Below, in pieces: positions 6,640-6,759 of a DNA stretch of 6,759 bases (position 1 is the stretch's first letter; the number at the start of each line of letters is the position of its first letter). The notes below the pieces were generated by a model, which did not search any database, was not told the origin of the DNA, and saw only the letters and a program-made list of their open reading frames with translations. This DNA is from Gammaproteobacteria bacterium. Its GTDB lineage: Bacteria > Pseudomonadota > Gammaproteobacteria > Competibacterales > Competibacteraceae. Location: the NCBI GenBank assembly GCA_020047885.1, contig JAIFNF010000207.1:1-6759 (forward strand), written 5' to 3'. The position numbers and the translations under genes were made by a program.

Positions 6640-6759
6640 TCAGTCCGCTGTCTGACTCAGACGGGATAACTGCATCTCGCACAGCACGCGCAGATCCTGA
6701 ATGGAAATGGCCAACGGTAGCGAACCCGCGGTTTGCAGCGCCCGGTCGCGATCTGCGAC
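6640..6759 (-). CDS. C-terminal end of an unrecognised upstream gene (partial)
   Basis: An open frame enters from the right edge of the window and ends at a TGA (6642-6640), giving 39 residues. The visible tail contains ALQTAGSLPLAISIQDLRVL and then CEMQLSRLSQTAD. I do not recognise a family from this fragment. It lacks an NWETF-type CheR-binding pentapeptide. The stop lies 9 bp before the ATG of the CheA gene, so the two are almost certainly co-transcribed. By position it could be the end of a chemoreceptor or another chemosensory component, but that is inference from context only. The other two minus-strand frames here give less protein-like translations. Confidence 0.55.
   Translation of the reverse strand, partial: VADRDRALQTAGSLPLAISIQDLRVLCEMQLSRLSQTAD

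Overview
The window is a stretch of high-GC proteobacterial chromosome in which every supportable gene lies on the minus strand, so the text below reads from the high-coordinate end to the low end. The CheA/CheW/receiver/GGDEF repertoire, GC-rich codon use and GTG starts suggest a gammaproteobacterium. A Competibacteraceae-type organism is possible, but this is an impression and not a proven placement. No tRNA, rRNA, CRISPR array, insertion sequence, promoter or terminator is evident.

Layout in transcription order: (1) the last 39 residues of an unrecognised upstream gene (6640-6759); (2) a hybrid CheA histidine kinase with a C-terminal receiver domain (4408-6630), whose linker contains a duplicated 57-bp repeat; (3) a stand-alone CheY-like receiver (4048-4395); (4) a four-domain diguanylate cyclase, Hpt-REC-REC-GGDEF (2299-4011); (5) a canonical CheW adaptor (1791-2309); (6) a shortened, divergent CheW-like protein (1357-1791); (7) a membrane protein with a degenerate N-terminal FHA-like domain and a multi-pass region resembling the start of FtsW/RodA/SpoVE-type proteins (1-1376, running off the window). 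The reading frame of item 7 is broken by an apparent one-base shift at about 955-991.

Genes are separated by at most 36 bp, and the last four overlap at their start/stop codons, so this looks like one translationally coupled operon. Inferred working model: a receptor outside the window, coupled through the CheW proteins, controls CheA. CheA phosphate can go to its own receiver, to the small response regulator, or to the receivers of the diguanylate cyclase. The cyclase has intact GGEEF and I-site motifs, so the readable output is cyclic-di-GMP and not a flagellar motor signal. This is logically similar to Wsp-type pathways, but with a different domain layout. No CheR, CheB or CheZ is present in the window. 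The coupling of this cassette to an FHA/FtsW-like membrane protein is the most unusual aspect and hints at an envelope- or division-related output.
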